From: Paludibacter sp. 47-17
GTDB taxonomy: Bacteria > Bacteroidota > Bacteroidia > Bacteroidales > Paludibacteraceae
Reading direction: 5' to 3'
NCBI GenBank assembly: GCA_001898935.1
Contig: MKVT01000013.1
Span: 1 to 64,000 of the forward strand
Length of the DNA: 64,000 nucleotides
The first letter of the stretch is position 1; every line of letters starts with the position of its first letter. Positions 9,194-17,102 of the stretch are shown one piece after another. Both the position numbers and the translations under genes were made by a program. The notes beneath the pieces were generated by a model. The model had not been told where the DNA came from. It searched no databases and was given only the letters and a program-made list of their open reading frames with translations.

Positions 9194-10462
9194 ATGAAAA
9201 CAAAAGCAGTAAGATTATACGGAAAAAAAGATCTTCGACTTGAAGAATTTGAATTGCCCGTGATTCAAGAAAATGAGATATTGGCGAAGGTAGTATCCGA
9301 TTCGCTGTGTATGTCGTCGTACAAAGCATCGACACAGGCCACCGACCACAAACGCATCCCGAAGGATGTGGCCGATAATCCGATTATTATCGGGCATGAA
9401 TTTGCAGGCGAACTGGTGGAAGTGGGTGCCAAGTGGGCGCATAAATTTAAGGCCGGAGATAAATTCTCGATTCAACCGGCGCTTTATTACGAAGATGGTC
9501 CGGTGGGTATTCTCAGTGCACCGGGTTACAGCTACCGGCACATCGGGGGCGATGCTACGTATGTAATCATTCCCAACGAGGTGATGGAAAAGGATTGCCT
9601 GCTTGCTTACACGGGCGAAGGGTATTATCCGGCATCGCTGGCCGAGCCGCTCTCGTGTGTGATTGGCGCCATGCATGCCAATTACCACACCACTCCGGGG
9701 AGCTATGTACACAAAATGGAGATTGTGCAGGGCGGCAAAATGGCTATTCTTGCCGGTGTGGGTCCCATGGGCCTTGCCGCCATCAATTACGTTATTCACC
9801 GGGAAGATCGCAAACCTTCGTTGCTGGTAGTTACCGATGTCGACCAGGCCCGTCTCGACCGTGCAGCAAGCATATATCCGGTAGCCCTGGCCGCTTCGAA
9901 AGGAATTGATTTACGCTACATCAACACCGGCAAACTCGACAATCCGGTAGAAGAATTAAAAGCCATCAGCGGCAGAACCGGTTACGACGATGTATTTGTA
10001 TTTGCACCCGTGAAACCGGTGGTAGAACAGGGCGATGCCATTTTGGCTTTCGACGGCTGTTTGAACTTCTTTGCCGGCCCCGACAACCCTCAGTTCAGCG
10101 CGATGTTCAATTTCTACAATGTACATTATGCCTATACCCACGTGGTAGGAACCAGCGGCGGTAATACCGGCGATATGGTAGAAGCCCTGGCCATGATGAG
10201 CAAAGGGCTCGATCCCGCCGGATTAGTAACCCATATCGGAGGTCTGGACGCCGTGATTGAAGCCACCAACCATCTTCCCGAGATCCCGGGAGGTAAAAAA
10301 CTGATTTACACTCACATTACGATGCCGCTGACTCCGATTACCGAATTTCGCAGGTTAGGCGAAACCAATCCGGTATTTGCTACCCTGGCCGATATTTGCG
10401 ACCGGCACAACGGACTGTGGAGTGTGGAAGCCGAAGCATATTTATTGAAGGCCCTGGCCTGA
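9194..10462 (+). CDS. Zinc-type medium-chain alcohol dehydrogenase (sorbose-1-phosphate reductase-like)
   Basis: 422 aa from ATG 9194 (MKTKAVRLYGKKDLRLEE). The ORF-track start at 9125 lies inside the preceding gene and is rejected. The order of motifs is that of medium-chain dehydrogenases: a catalytic-zinc cysteine in DSLCMSS, IIIGHEFAGELVEVG with the zinc histidine, and the nucleotide-binding AGVGPMGLAAI. The usual four-cysteine structural zinc loop is not evident. It resembles proteins annotated as L-sorbose-1-phosphate reductase, from memory of the family only. Being last in the operon, it probably interconverts a polyol phosphate and ketose phosphate that feeds the aldolase. The terminator at 10501 follows. 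Confidence 0.75.
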   Translation: MKTKAVRLYGKKDLRLEEFELPVIQENEILAKVVSDSLCMSSYKASTQATDHKRIPKDVADNPIIIGHEFAGELVEVGAKWAHKFKAGDKFSIQPALYYEDGPVGILSAPGYSYRHIGGDATYVIIPNEVMEKDCLLAYTGEGYYPASLAEPLSCVIGAMHANYHTTPGSYVHKMEIVQGGKMAILAGVGPMGLAAINYVIHREDRKPSLLVVTDVDQARLDRAASIYPVALAASKGIDLRYINTGKLDNPVEELKAISGRTGYDDVFVFAPVKPVVEQGDAILAFDGCLNFFAGPDNPQFSAMFNFYNVHYAYTHVVGTSGGNTGDMVEALAMMSKGLDPAGLVTHIGGLDAVIEATNHLPEIPGGKKLIYTHITMPLTPITEFRRLGETNPVFATLADICDRHNGLWSVEAEAYLLKALA

Positions 10463-10500
10463 AAAAGGAAATTACGGCCTACTGCATTAAAAATCATTAA

Positions 10501-10530
10501 AAGAGAAAGTTTAAACTTTCTCTTTTTTTT
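10501..10530 (+). terminator. Intrinsic terminator of the dehydrogenase/aldolase operon
   Basis: A perfect 24-bp palindrome, AAGAGAAAGTTT/AAACTTTCTCTT, is followed directly by a T run. It sits 38 nt after the last gene. Confidence 0.9.
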
Positions 10531-10581
10531 ATATCCAGCCTTTTTGTTTACATTTACCAGCCAACAAATCCCCCATTGAAC

Positions 10582-11997
10582 ATGAAAAAATTGAAGGTTA
10601 TTTACATTTGCGCTGCAATTGTGTTAAATTGTACGGTTAACCTGACCACAGCTCAGGTAGCTTACGATCTGAATAAGTATTACACACCCGACATCATCCG
10701 GAATCAGTTAGACCTGAACCTCACTTTCAACTCCCGGCTGGACCAAAACACGCAAGAATACAGCGTTAACAATTCGCTCCGCGATTATTCGGCATACAAT
10801 CATCAGGGAAGACTGGGCGCTTCTCTTTACAACTATATTCATACCCGAAAACTCCTCTCCACGCTCGGAGTGACGATGACGACCCATAATGTTTTCACCG
10901 GTTCGCAATCGGATCTATTGGCCGGCAAGGATCAACCCACATTTCAATACATTCACAAATCCCGTTCTTCGACCAATTCGGTTGAAGCGGATTGGAATAA
11001 CAACCGTTACTTATCATCACGACTATTTATTCAGTACAAAGTGAAGGGCGCTCTCAGTCTCAACTCCTCATCAACCACCGAACTCGACGATGAAGCAAGC
11101 ATTACAAAGAATGAAACAATCCGTAACTCACAACGTAATGGAATAATAGGCCCGCAAGCGGGTGTAGGATACGGACGAATCGAACGCGTGGAGGATGCCC
11201 GCCAGGCGCTCTACATATTCGAAAAACTGAAAAAGAACGGCCGGCTGCTCAGGGATCCGGAACAGGATGAAATCTTTCGTTTTGCACAAGTAATATCCTC
11301 CGTTAAAAACAAACGATTTCTGGACTCCCGGTTGCATTGGATCGACGAGATGCATACGGTGGACGAATTTTTGGCAAAAAACCAACTGATTGATGAAACC
11401 GATATGGTTTATTTCACAACCCTGAACGATATGTGGATGTACGGCGGTTTACACGAACGCAAAGCAGGATATAAGATCACACTCAGCTATGGCGGTCAAT
11501 ACAACTATTCTCGCCAGGCTTCAACAAAAACAATTGTACTGAACCCCGGTGCCGGTTATTCAACCTCCGACCTTGCTTCTTCACTGGCGCACGGAGTACA
11601 GTTGTCGGGTGAATATGAAAAACCCGCGGGCCTCAACTGGCAACATTCGTTTCATACGCTGGGACATATACAGACCGTGAACGGGAAATTTAATTCTGTT
11701 CTAGCCCAGCAGCAAACCAACCTTCATCTTCAGGCAGGCTACAAACTGGGCTATTACCCAACCACCCGCACCTATTTAAATGCATCGCTCACCCATCATT
11801 ACCGGAGAATCAAAGAGGGGGCTTCATCCACTTCGAACGAGACCCGTGTTTCAGGAAATATCTACTATTATCTTTCGCCACAGGTAAAGATAGCAGGCGC
11901 GTTCCAGGTGATGCGGTTTTGGGACAATACGTACACAGGCTATTTAAAATCGCTGACGAATCAGCTCAATGTCTCGATTAGTTATTCCATCTTCTAA
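10582..11997 (+). CDS. Outer-membrane beta-barrel protein, function unknown
   Basis: 471 aa from ATG 10582; the ORF-track start at 10576 is a TTG two codons earlier. A signal peptide is clear (MKKLKVIYICAAIVLN..., likely cut after TTAQ). The mature part is rich in alternating polar/aromatic strands (for example AGYKLGYYPTTRTYLNASL) and ends ...ISYSIF with a terminal Phe, as in outer-membrane barrels. A middle segment (about 200-280) is more helical and charged and may be a periplasmic or plug-like insertion. No family is recognised. It is separated from the upstream operon by a terminator and lies about 100 nt before a two-component system that has its own -7 box. Confidence 0.7.
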   Translation: MKKLKVIYICAAIVLNCTVNLTTAQVAYDLNKYYTPDIIRNQLDLNLTFNSRLDQNTQEYSVNNSLRDYSAYNHQGRLGASLYNYIHTRKLLSTLGVTMTTHNVFTGSQSDLLAGKDQPTFQYIHKSRSSTNSVEADWNNNRYLSSRLFIQYKVKGALSLNSSSTTELDDEASITKNETIRNSQRNGIIGPQAGVGYGRIERVEDARQALYIFEKLKKNGRLLRDPEQDEIFRFAQVISSVKNKRFLDSRLHWIDEMHTVDEFLAKNQLIDETDMVYFTTLNDMWMYGGLHERKAGYKITLSYGGQYNYSRQASTKTIVLNPGAGYSTSDLASSLAHGVQLSGEYEKPAGLNWQHSFHTLGHIQTVNGKFNSVLAQQQTNLHLQAGYKLGYYPTTRTYLNASLTHHYRRIKEGASSTSNETRVSGNIYYYLSPQVKIAGAFQVMRFWDNTYTGYLKSLTNQLNVSISYSIF

Positions 11998-12064
11998 CAC
12001 CTGACTTAGATTGTTTTTCAGTACAATCTCCCCCGGAATACAAATTTTCTCCAGAATTATCGTT

Positions 12065-12072
12065 TATATTTG
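12065..12072 (+). promoter_or_regulatory. Promoter -7 box for the two-component operon
   Basis: TATATTTG matches TAnnTTTG and lies 21 nt before the response-regulator start codon. No clear -33 box is seen. Confidence 0.5.
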
Positions 12073-12093
12073 CTGCGGAAAATGCATCGATAA

Positions 12094-12780
12094 ATGAAAA
12101 TACTACTTGTAGAAGATCAACATGAGTTGCTGGCGGCACTGGAAGCAAGCTTATCGGCCCAGAACTTTACCTGCGAAACTGCAGGCGATTACCGGTCGGC
12201 TTCGGAGAAAATTGTTATTTACGACTACGATGTGATGGTGGTGGATATCAACCTGCCCGGAGGCGGAAGCGGATTGGATTTGATACGTGAATTAAAAACA
12301 ACGAATCCGGAAACCGGAATAATTGTAATTTCGGCCCGCAATTCGACCCTCAATAAAATTGAAGGCCTCGAGCTGGGCGCCGACGATTACATGACCAAGC
12401 CTTTCGACCTGGCCGAGCTTACCGCGCGAGTGAAATCGCTGGTTCGCCGGAAAAAATTTGGCGGCAACACCCTCGTTCGCTTCGGGAACATCGATCTCGA
12501 CCCGCAAACCAGGGAAGTGAAAATCGAAGGCAGACCCGTGACGCTCACCCGTAGTGAATTCGATTTGCTGAACTTCTTTTTTGCCAATCCCGATCGGGTA
12601 ATCGCACGCGATAGTCTGGCCGAACACATCTGGGGCGATCATATGGACGTGGCCGATTCGTACGATTTTATTTATTCGCATATAAAAAACCTGCGAAAAA
12701 AGCTTGCAGCTGCCGGTGGTACCGATCTTATAAAAGCAATATACGGGGTAGGTTATAAACTAACCGGCGAACCTTCGTAA
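12094..12780 (+). CDS. OmpR/PhoB-family response regulator (QseB-like)
   Basis: A 228-aa DNA-binding regulator. The receiver domain has the acidic pair in LVEDQ, the phospho-acceptor D51 (VVDINLPGG), the switch residue in VISARN and the lysine in MTKPFD (about 101). The C-terminal half is a winged helix (LTRSEFDLLNFF ... IKNLRKKLAAAGG ... IYGVGYKL). The kinase gene follows after 25 nt, so the two probably form a cognate pair. The nearby YgiW-like gene recalls QseBC of enterobacteria. That is context, not proof of the same signal. Confidence 0.92.
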   Translation: MKILLVEDQHELLAALEASLSAQNFTCETAGDYRSASEKIVIYDYDVMVVDINLPGGGSGLDLIRELKTTNPETGIIVISARNSTLNKIEGLELGADDYMTKPFDLAELTARVKSLVRRKKFGGNTLVRFGNIDLDPQTREVKIEGRPVTLTRSEFDLLNFFFANPDRVIARDSLAEHIWGDHMDVADSYDFIYSHIKNLRKKLAAAGGTDLIKAIYGVGYKLTGEPS

Positions 12781-12805
12781 ATCGTAATTCAAAGCGTTAA
12801 CCACC

Positions 12806-14038
12806 ATGAAATTACTCCATAAAAGTTATTTGCAGGCATCTGTTTTGCTGATCCCCGCCTTGCTGATCGGGGCCTTATTCTCCTTCCTGATCATCCGCTA
12901 CATAGTATACGAAGAAACCGACGAATTTCTCACGTACGAAATGCAGCGTATACAGCGCTATCACGATAAATACAACGACCTGCCCGAAGATCATAAGGCT
13001 GTAAAAATAGTGGAAGATACGCCGCCTCACGAAAGTTATTTCCGCGACACCCTTATCCTGGAACCCGCCGATAACGAACGTGTACCCCATCGCGAACTGC
13101 GATTCGGACTACAACACAACAACCGTCACTTTACCGTTGTTCTTCGCAATCTTTTACCGGGCAGCGACGACCTCATCGAAGGTACGTTGCTGATCATGGC
13201 AGGCATGATGGCATTACTTATCATTATTTTCAGTATGATGGTGGGATGGATCTCCAAAAAAACCTGGCAGGCTTTTTACGGCACCTTGGCCCAACTAACC
13301 AATTACCAACTGGGACAGCACCTGCCCACATTCCCCTCTACAACAATCGACGAATTCAACACCCTGCAACAAAGTCTGACCGCATTACTTCTGAAATCGG
13401 ACAACGATTACCGCCGCACCAAGGAATTCAACGAAAATGCATCGCACGAATTTCAAACGCACCTCTCGGTCATCAGAGCCGAAACCGAAGCACTTATGAA
13501 TCATTCGCAACTGAACCGGAACGACGCCGCACATCTCTCCACCATCCACCGGAGCACGCTCACCTTGTCGCGCGTACAAAACGCCCTTTTGCTGCTGAGC
13601 AAAATCGGCAATCGCGAATACAACCGGCCTGTCCTTACCAACCTGCAGACCACACTTCAGCGTATTCTGGAGCTTTATCACGAAAGCATCGAGCTGCGGG
13701 ACCTCCGGCTTACCGTCGATGACGAGCCAACCGAAGTACGTATCGATCCCGGCTTAGCCGATATCCTGCTCAGCAACCTGGTGAAAAATGCGATCCGGCA
13801 TAATACGAGCAACGGCTTTATCCATATTGAATTGAAAGAAAACCGATTCCGGATCATCAACAGCGGTCCTTCTCTGAACACATCCACCAACGAACTGATG
13901 GAACGATTCAGTAAAGGTGAAAACGGTAATATGGGAATCGGGCTGGCTATTGTGAAGCAGATTTGCGAACTGAACCGGTTTCAACTGAACTATACCGTAG
14001 AAAAAGAAAATCGTCACTGCCTTACAGTTGCTTTTTGA
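12806..14038 (+). CDS. Sensor histidine kinase (QseC-like position)
   Basis: A 410-aa membrane kinase. One transmembrane helix lies near 10-32 and another near 128-150, bracketing a small periplasmic sensor of about 95 residues. The phospho-acceptor is H214 in ASHEFQTHL, a variant of the usual SHELRTPL. The ATPase domain has the N-box NLVKNAIRH and a G-box NMGIGLAIVKQ. The G1 motif reads INSG where an Asp is more common, a variation often met in Bacteroidetes kinases. There is no HAMP signature of the usual form. It is the likely partner of the regulator just upstream. Confidence 0.9.
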   Translation: MKLLHKSYLQASVLLIPALLIGALFSFLIIRYIVYEETDEFLTYEMQRIQRYHDKYNDLPEDHKAVKIVEDTPPHESYFRDTLILEPADNERVPHRELRFGLQHNNRHFTVVLRNLLPGSDDLIEGTLLIMAGMMALLIIIFSMMVGWISKKTWQAFYGTLAQLTNYQLGQHLPTFPSTTIDEFNTLQQSLTALLLKSDNDYRRTKEFNENASHEFQTHLSVIRAETEALMNHSQLNRNDAAHLSTIHRSTLTLSRVQNALLLLSKIGNREYNRPVLTNLQTTLQRILELYHESIELRDLRLTVDDEPTEVRIDPGLADILLSNLVKNAIRHNTSNGFIHIELKENRFRIINSGPSLNTSTNELMERFSKGENGNMGIGLAIVKQICELNRFQLNYTVEKENRHCLTVAF

Positions 14039-14108
14039 TTGGCAGCTCCAGAATTTCTACAGAATTGCACCCTAACTTTGTATCCTGAACAATTAAAAAC
14101 AAAATCAT

Positions 14109-14483
14109 ATGAATATGTTACAACGCGTACTGATTGCAGCACTCTTATTTACAGGGATCGGCGTAGTATACTCGCAGTACACCGGCCCGGGCAGCAAACA
14201 AAAAATCTATACGGTAAAGGAGATCAAGGATAATGCATTAAAGCTCGACCGGCAGGATATTGTAGTGGCTTTGCGAGGGACCATTATACAGCAGCTCGAC
14301 AACAAAACCTATTTGTTCAAAGATGCGACGGGAACCCTTCATGTCGAAATCAAGAAGAAACACCTCCCCGCTTTCAAGTTCGATGACAAAACAATATTGA
14401 TACTTTACGGCGAAGTTGATTACGATTTACTGGAAGGAACCGAGGTGGAAGTAGAAAGCATTGAACGGGCATCGAAACAGTAA
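14109..14483 (+). CDS. Periplasmic OB-fold protein, YgiW/YdeI family
   Basis: A 124-aa secreted protein. A signal peptide at the N-terminus (MNMLQRVLIAALLFTGIG, probably cut after VYS) is followed by a compact OB-fold, with the family hallmarks VALRGTIIQQL, YLFKDATGTLHVEI and LILYGEVD. In enterobacteria the YgiW (VisP) gene neighbours qseBC and contributes to stress tolerance; here it lies 70 nt downstream of a QseBC-like pair on the same strand. A shared transcript or regulation by that pair is plausible but not shown by the sequence. Confidence 0.8.
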   Translation: MNMLQRVLIAALLFTGIGVVYSQYTGPGSKQKIYTVKEIKDNALKLDRQDIVVALRGTIIQQLDNKTYLFKDATGTLHVEIKKKHLPAFKFDDKTILILYGEVDYDLLEGTEVEVESIERASKQ

Positions 14484-14495
14484 GCCCCTCTAAAA

Positions 14496-14547
14496 ACACT
14501 TCGTGTTGTTAAGCCTATGAAAAGTCATAGCCAACAACACGAAGTGT
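14496..14547. terminator. Large hairpin between convergent genes
   Basis: ACACTTCGTGTTGTT pairs perfectly with AACAACACGAAGTGT over 15 bp, and the loop itself can fold (CTATGA/TCATAG). It lies between the plus-strand YgiW gene and the minus-strand biotin carrier gene, so it may serve both. T runs are weak on both sides. Confidence 0.6.
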
Positions 14548-14578
14548 ATACTTAACGCAATGCGGAACACGCAGCGTA

Positions 14579-14917
14579 CTATTCCTCTCCTTCGGCCTCC
14601 AGCTCGATCATCAGCGTATCCTTGGGCACCTTATCGCCGGGGCTTACATTGATTTTTTTGATACGAGCCGTGAAAGGCATCTGAATCCGGTTTTGCATTT
14701 TCATTGCCTCCAGGATCAACAGATGATCGCCTTCCTTTACCAAATCGCCCTCATTGACCGCAATCGAAATCACGGTTCCCGGGATCGACGATTGAATTTC
14801 GTAGGGATTGGGATTTACCCACACCTTACGATTCTTATATTTATTCGTGAGCTGAGTCTTGTATTTACGGGCAGTAACCGCAAAATCGACCATCTCGATC
14901 ACTTCTTTTTTCTTCAT
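14579..14917 (-). CDS. Biotin carboxyl carrier protein
   Basis: A 112-aa carrier with a C-terminal biotinyl domain whose attachment motif is EAMKMQN; the lysine between the two methionines would carry biotin. The N-terminal about 40 residues are basic, and the domain proper starts near IQSSIPGTVISI. It is encoded 23 nt downstream of an acyl-CoA carboxyltransferase on the same strand, so the two should form one enzyme. No biotin carboxylase or membrane decarboxylase subunit is encoded next to them. Confidence 0.9.
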   Translation of the reverse strand: MKKKEVIEMVDFAVTARKYKTQLTNKYKNRKVWVNPNPYEIQSSIPGTVISIAVNEGDLVKEGDHLLILEAMKMQNRIQMPFTARIKKINVSPGDKVPKDTLMIELEAEGEE

Positions 14918-14940
14918 ATACTTTTCTCAATAAGATACTA

Positions 14941-16485
14941 TCAAAATGGCGGTACTCCATGTTTTTTGTACGGACGGTGGTCGTCTTTGTTTTTCGAAAC
15001 CTCAAGCGCGTGCAGTACCAGTTCGCGGGTTTCTTTCGGTTCGATCACCGCATCGATATATCCCTTGGACGCCGCTACAAACGGATTGGCAAACTTTTCG
15101 ATGTATTCCTGCACCTTTTGCTGACGCATCGCATCCTGATCCTCAGCTTCCATAATTTCTTTACGGAAGATAATGTTAGCGGCACCTTCGGGGCCCATCA
15201 CGGCAATTTCGGCACCCGGCCATGCGAACATGAAATCGGCACCCAGGTGGCGCGAATTCATGGCTATATACCCTCCTCCGTAGGCTTTGCGCAGAATTAC
15301 CGTAATCTTGGGTACGGTGGCTTCGGAATAGGCATACAGCAATTTAGCTCCGTGGCGAATTACTCCCGCATGTTCCTGGTCGACCCCCGGCAGGTAACCC
15401 GGCATATCTTCCAGCGTCAAGATGGGGATATTAAACGCATCGCAGAAACGGATGAAACGTGCGGCCTTGTCGGACGCATCGCAATCGAGCACACCGGCCA
15501 GATACATGGGTTGGTTAGCTACAAAGCCGATGGTTTCACCATTCATACGGCCAAATCCGATCACGATATTGGGTGCCCAGAGCTCCTGAACTTCCAGAAA
15601 TTTAGAATCGTCGCTCAAGGTGTAAATGATATCGCGGACATCGTAGGGCTGTTTGGGATCGGCCGGTATTATATTCTCAATGTTTTTGCGGATTTTGGGT
15701 TTTTTAGGCTCGATACGGGCCGCCTTTTCCTGATTGCTGTGCGGAATAAGGCTGATGAGTTCTTTAATCTGATCGAGACATTCCATCTCGGTTTGGGCAT
15801 AGAAATGGGCGTTACCTGTGATCTCGGCATGTACACGCGCACCTCCCAGGTCTTCCTGCGAAATTTTCTCGCCCAGCACCGTTTCGATTACGTTCGGGCC
15901 GGTGATAAACATCTTCGAAATATTTTCAACAACAAACACAAAGTCGGTAAGCGCCGGCGAATATACTGCACCACCTGCACAAGGACCCAGAATGACCGAG
16001 ATCTGAGGAATCACCCCCGAGGCCATGGTATTGCGGTAGAAAATCTCACCGTATCCGGCCAATGCACCGATACCTTCCTGAATACGGGCGCCTCCGGAAT
16101 CGTTGATACCAATACACGGCATCTTCATCTTCAGCGCGTGATCCATAATTTTAGTGATCTTTCTGGCGTGTTTCAATCCTAAAGAGCCTCCCATCACCGT
16201 GAAGTCCTGGGCATAAATACAAACAGGTGCACCTTTAATGGTTCCGGTACCGGTAATTACACCGTCGCCAGCCAGCTCTTTGCTGTCCATCCCGAAGTTA
16301 CGCTCTTCGTGTTCCACAAACATGTCGTATTCGTGAAACGAGTTCGCATCCAACAAATTCAGAATACGATCACGGGCAGTCATTTTGCCCATGGCGACCT
16401 GCTTTTCGATGGCTTTCTCACCACCCCCCAGTTGAACCTGGGCCTTTTTTTGTCGCAATGCGAGAATGTTCTTCTTTAATGTCAT
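14941..16485 (-). CDS. Acyl-CoA carboxyltransferase (propionyl-/methylmalonyl-CoA type)
   Basis: A 514-aa carboxyltransferase of the PccB/MmdA family, with paired crotonase-like halves. The N-half includes GINDSGGARIQEGIGALAGY and GPCAGGAVYSPALTDF; the C-half includes EDMPGYLPGVDQEHAG and AYGGGYIAMNSRHLGAD. Length and motifs fit propionyl-CoA carboxylase beta or methylmalonyl-CoA decarboxylase alpha. In propionate-forming Bacteroidales such enzymes handle methylmalonyl-CoA. The direction of reaction depends on partner subunits missing from this locus (biotin carboxylase AccC, or a sodium-pump beta subunit), so the name stays general. Confidence 0.88.
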   Translation of the reverse strand: MTLKKNILALRQKKAQVQLGGGEKAIEKQVAMGKMTARDRILNLLDANSFHEYDMFVEHEERNFGMDSKELAGDGVITGTGTIKGAPVCIYAQDFTVMGGSLGLKHARKITKIMDHALKMKMPCIGINDSGGARIQEGIGALAGYGEIFYRNTMASGVIPQISVILGPCAGGAVYSPALTDFVFVVENISKMFITGPNVIETVLGEKISQEDLGGARVHAEITGNAHFYAQTEMECLDQIKELISLIPHSNQEKAARIEPKKPKIRKNIENIIPADPKQPYDVRDIIYTLSDDSKFLEVQELWAPNIVIGFGRMNGETIGFVANQPMYLAGVLDCDASDKAARFIRFCDAFNIPILTLEDMPGYLPGVDQEHAGVIRHGAKLLYAYSEATVPKITVILRKAYGGGYIAMNSRHLGADFMFAWPGAEIAVMGPEGAANIIFRKEIMEAEDQDAMRQQKVQEYIEKFANPFVAASKGYIDAVIEPKETRELVLHALEVSKNKDDHRPYKKHGVPPF

Positions 16486-16540
16486 AAAAACATCGAATTA
16501 AATTAAACGATAAAAAGTGTTTTTGTGTTTAAAAATCGTA

Positions 16541-16548
16541 CAAAAATA
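16541..16548 (-). promoter_or_regulatory. Promoter -7 box for the carboxyltransferase operon
   Basis: Read on the minus strand, TATTTTTG matches TAnnTTTG, 55 nt before the start codon. Confidence 0.45.
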
Positions 16549-16583
16549 ACACATTTTTTCGAGAAATGAGCAAAATTACATGG

Positions 16584-17102
16584 CTATCTCTTCCGTTTAA
16601 GTAAGTTTTTTCGGGCTGCCCTGAATGCGGGCGAATCGAAGTCGTCGGCTGCCTCGTCGAGGACGAGCCAAAACTCGTAAAGCAAATCGTTGTTATCCTT
16701 TACCAGTGCATACAGCAGACGCATTGCCTGCGCCTGAACTCCCGGAGGTGTGGATGCCTGCATCATTAAATCGTACAACCGATTGATCAGTTCAACATCG
16801 GGTTCGGCAGCTAAAGGCAGCGAATTTAATATCGAGATCCCCAACCGCAACATTCCGGTATGTGTGCTATGGAGCACCAGCTGCCGGATTTGCTCTCGTT
16901 GCTCACCGGTCCACCATCCGGGCCAGCGCTGGCTCACCTTTTCACAGGCCCACAAGGCTCTGAAAGCCGCTTTAGGGTCGTCGTTGCCAGCCACCTGCCC
17001 AAACACTTCGGGCCAATATTCAGGATGAAGCGACAAAAAAAGCAGCAGCTCTTCCAGTTGATACCGGCCCGGCAAGCGACGAAACACCTCTGCAATATTC
17101 AT
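16584..17102 (-). CDS. Alpha-helical repeat protein of unknown function
   Basis: A 172-aa, apparently cytoplasmic protein with no signal peptide and no recognised family. It looks all-helical with HEAT/ARM-like repetition (FRALWACEKVSQRWP, LRLGISILNSLPLA, QAQAMRLLYALVKD) and a basic tail (RKNLLKRKR). Its ATG overlaps the stop codon of the upstream transglycosylase gene by four bases (ATGA), so the two are translationally coupled. A role linked to the cell wall enzyme is possible but unsupported. Confidence 0.65.
   Translation of the reverse strand: MNIAEVFRRLPGRYQLEELLLFLSLHPEYWPEVFGQVAGNDDPKAAFRALWACEKVSQRWPGWWTGEQREQIRQLVLHSTHTGMLRLGISILNSLPLAAEPDVELINRLYDLMMQASTPPGVQAQAMRLLYALVKDNNDLLYEFWLVLDEAADDFDSPAFRAARKNLLKRKR

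Noticed and set aside
14959-16182. 407-aa plus-strand frame opposite the carboxyltransferase
   Set aside because: Antisense shadow; its composition is unlike that of real proteins in the window.
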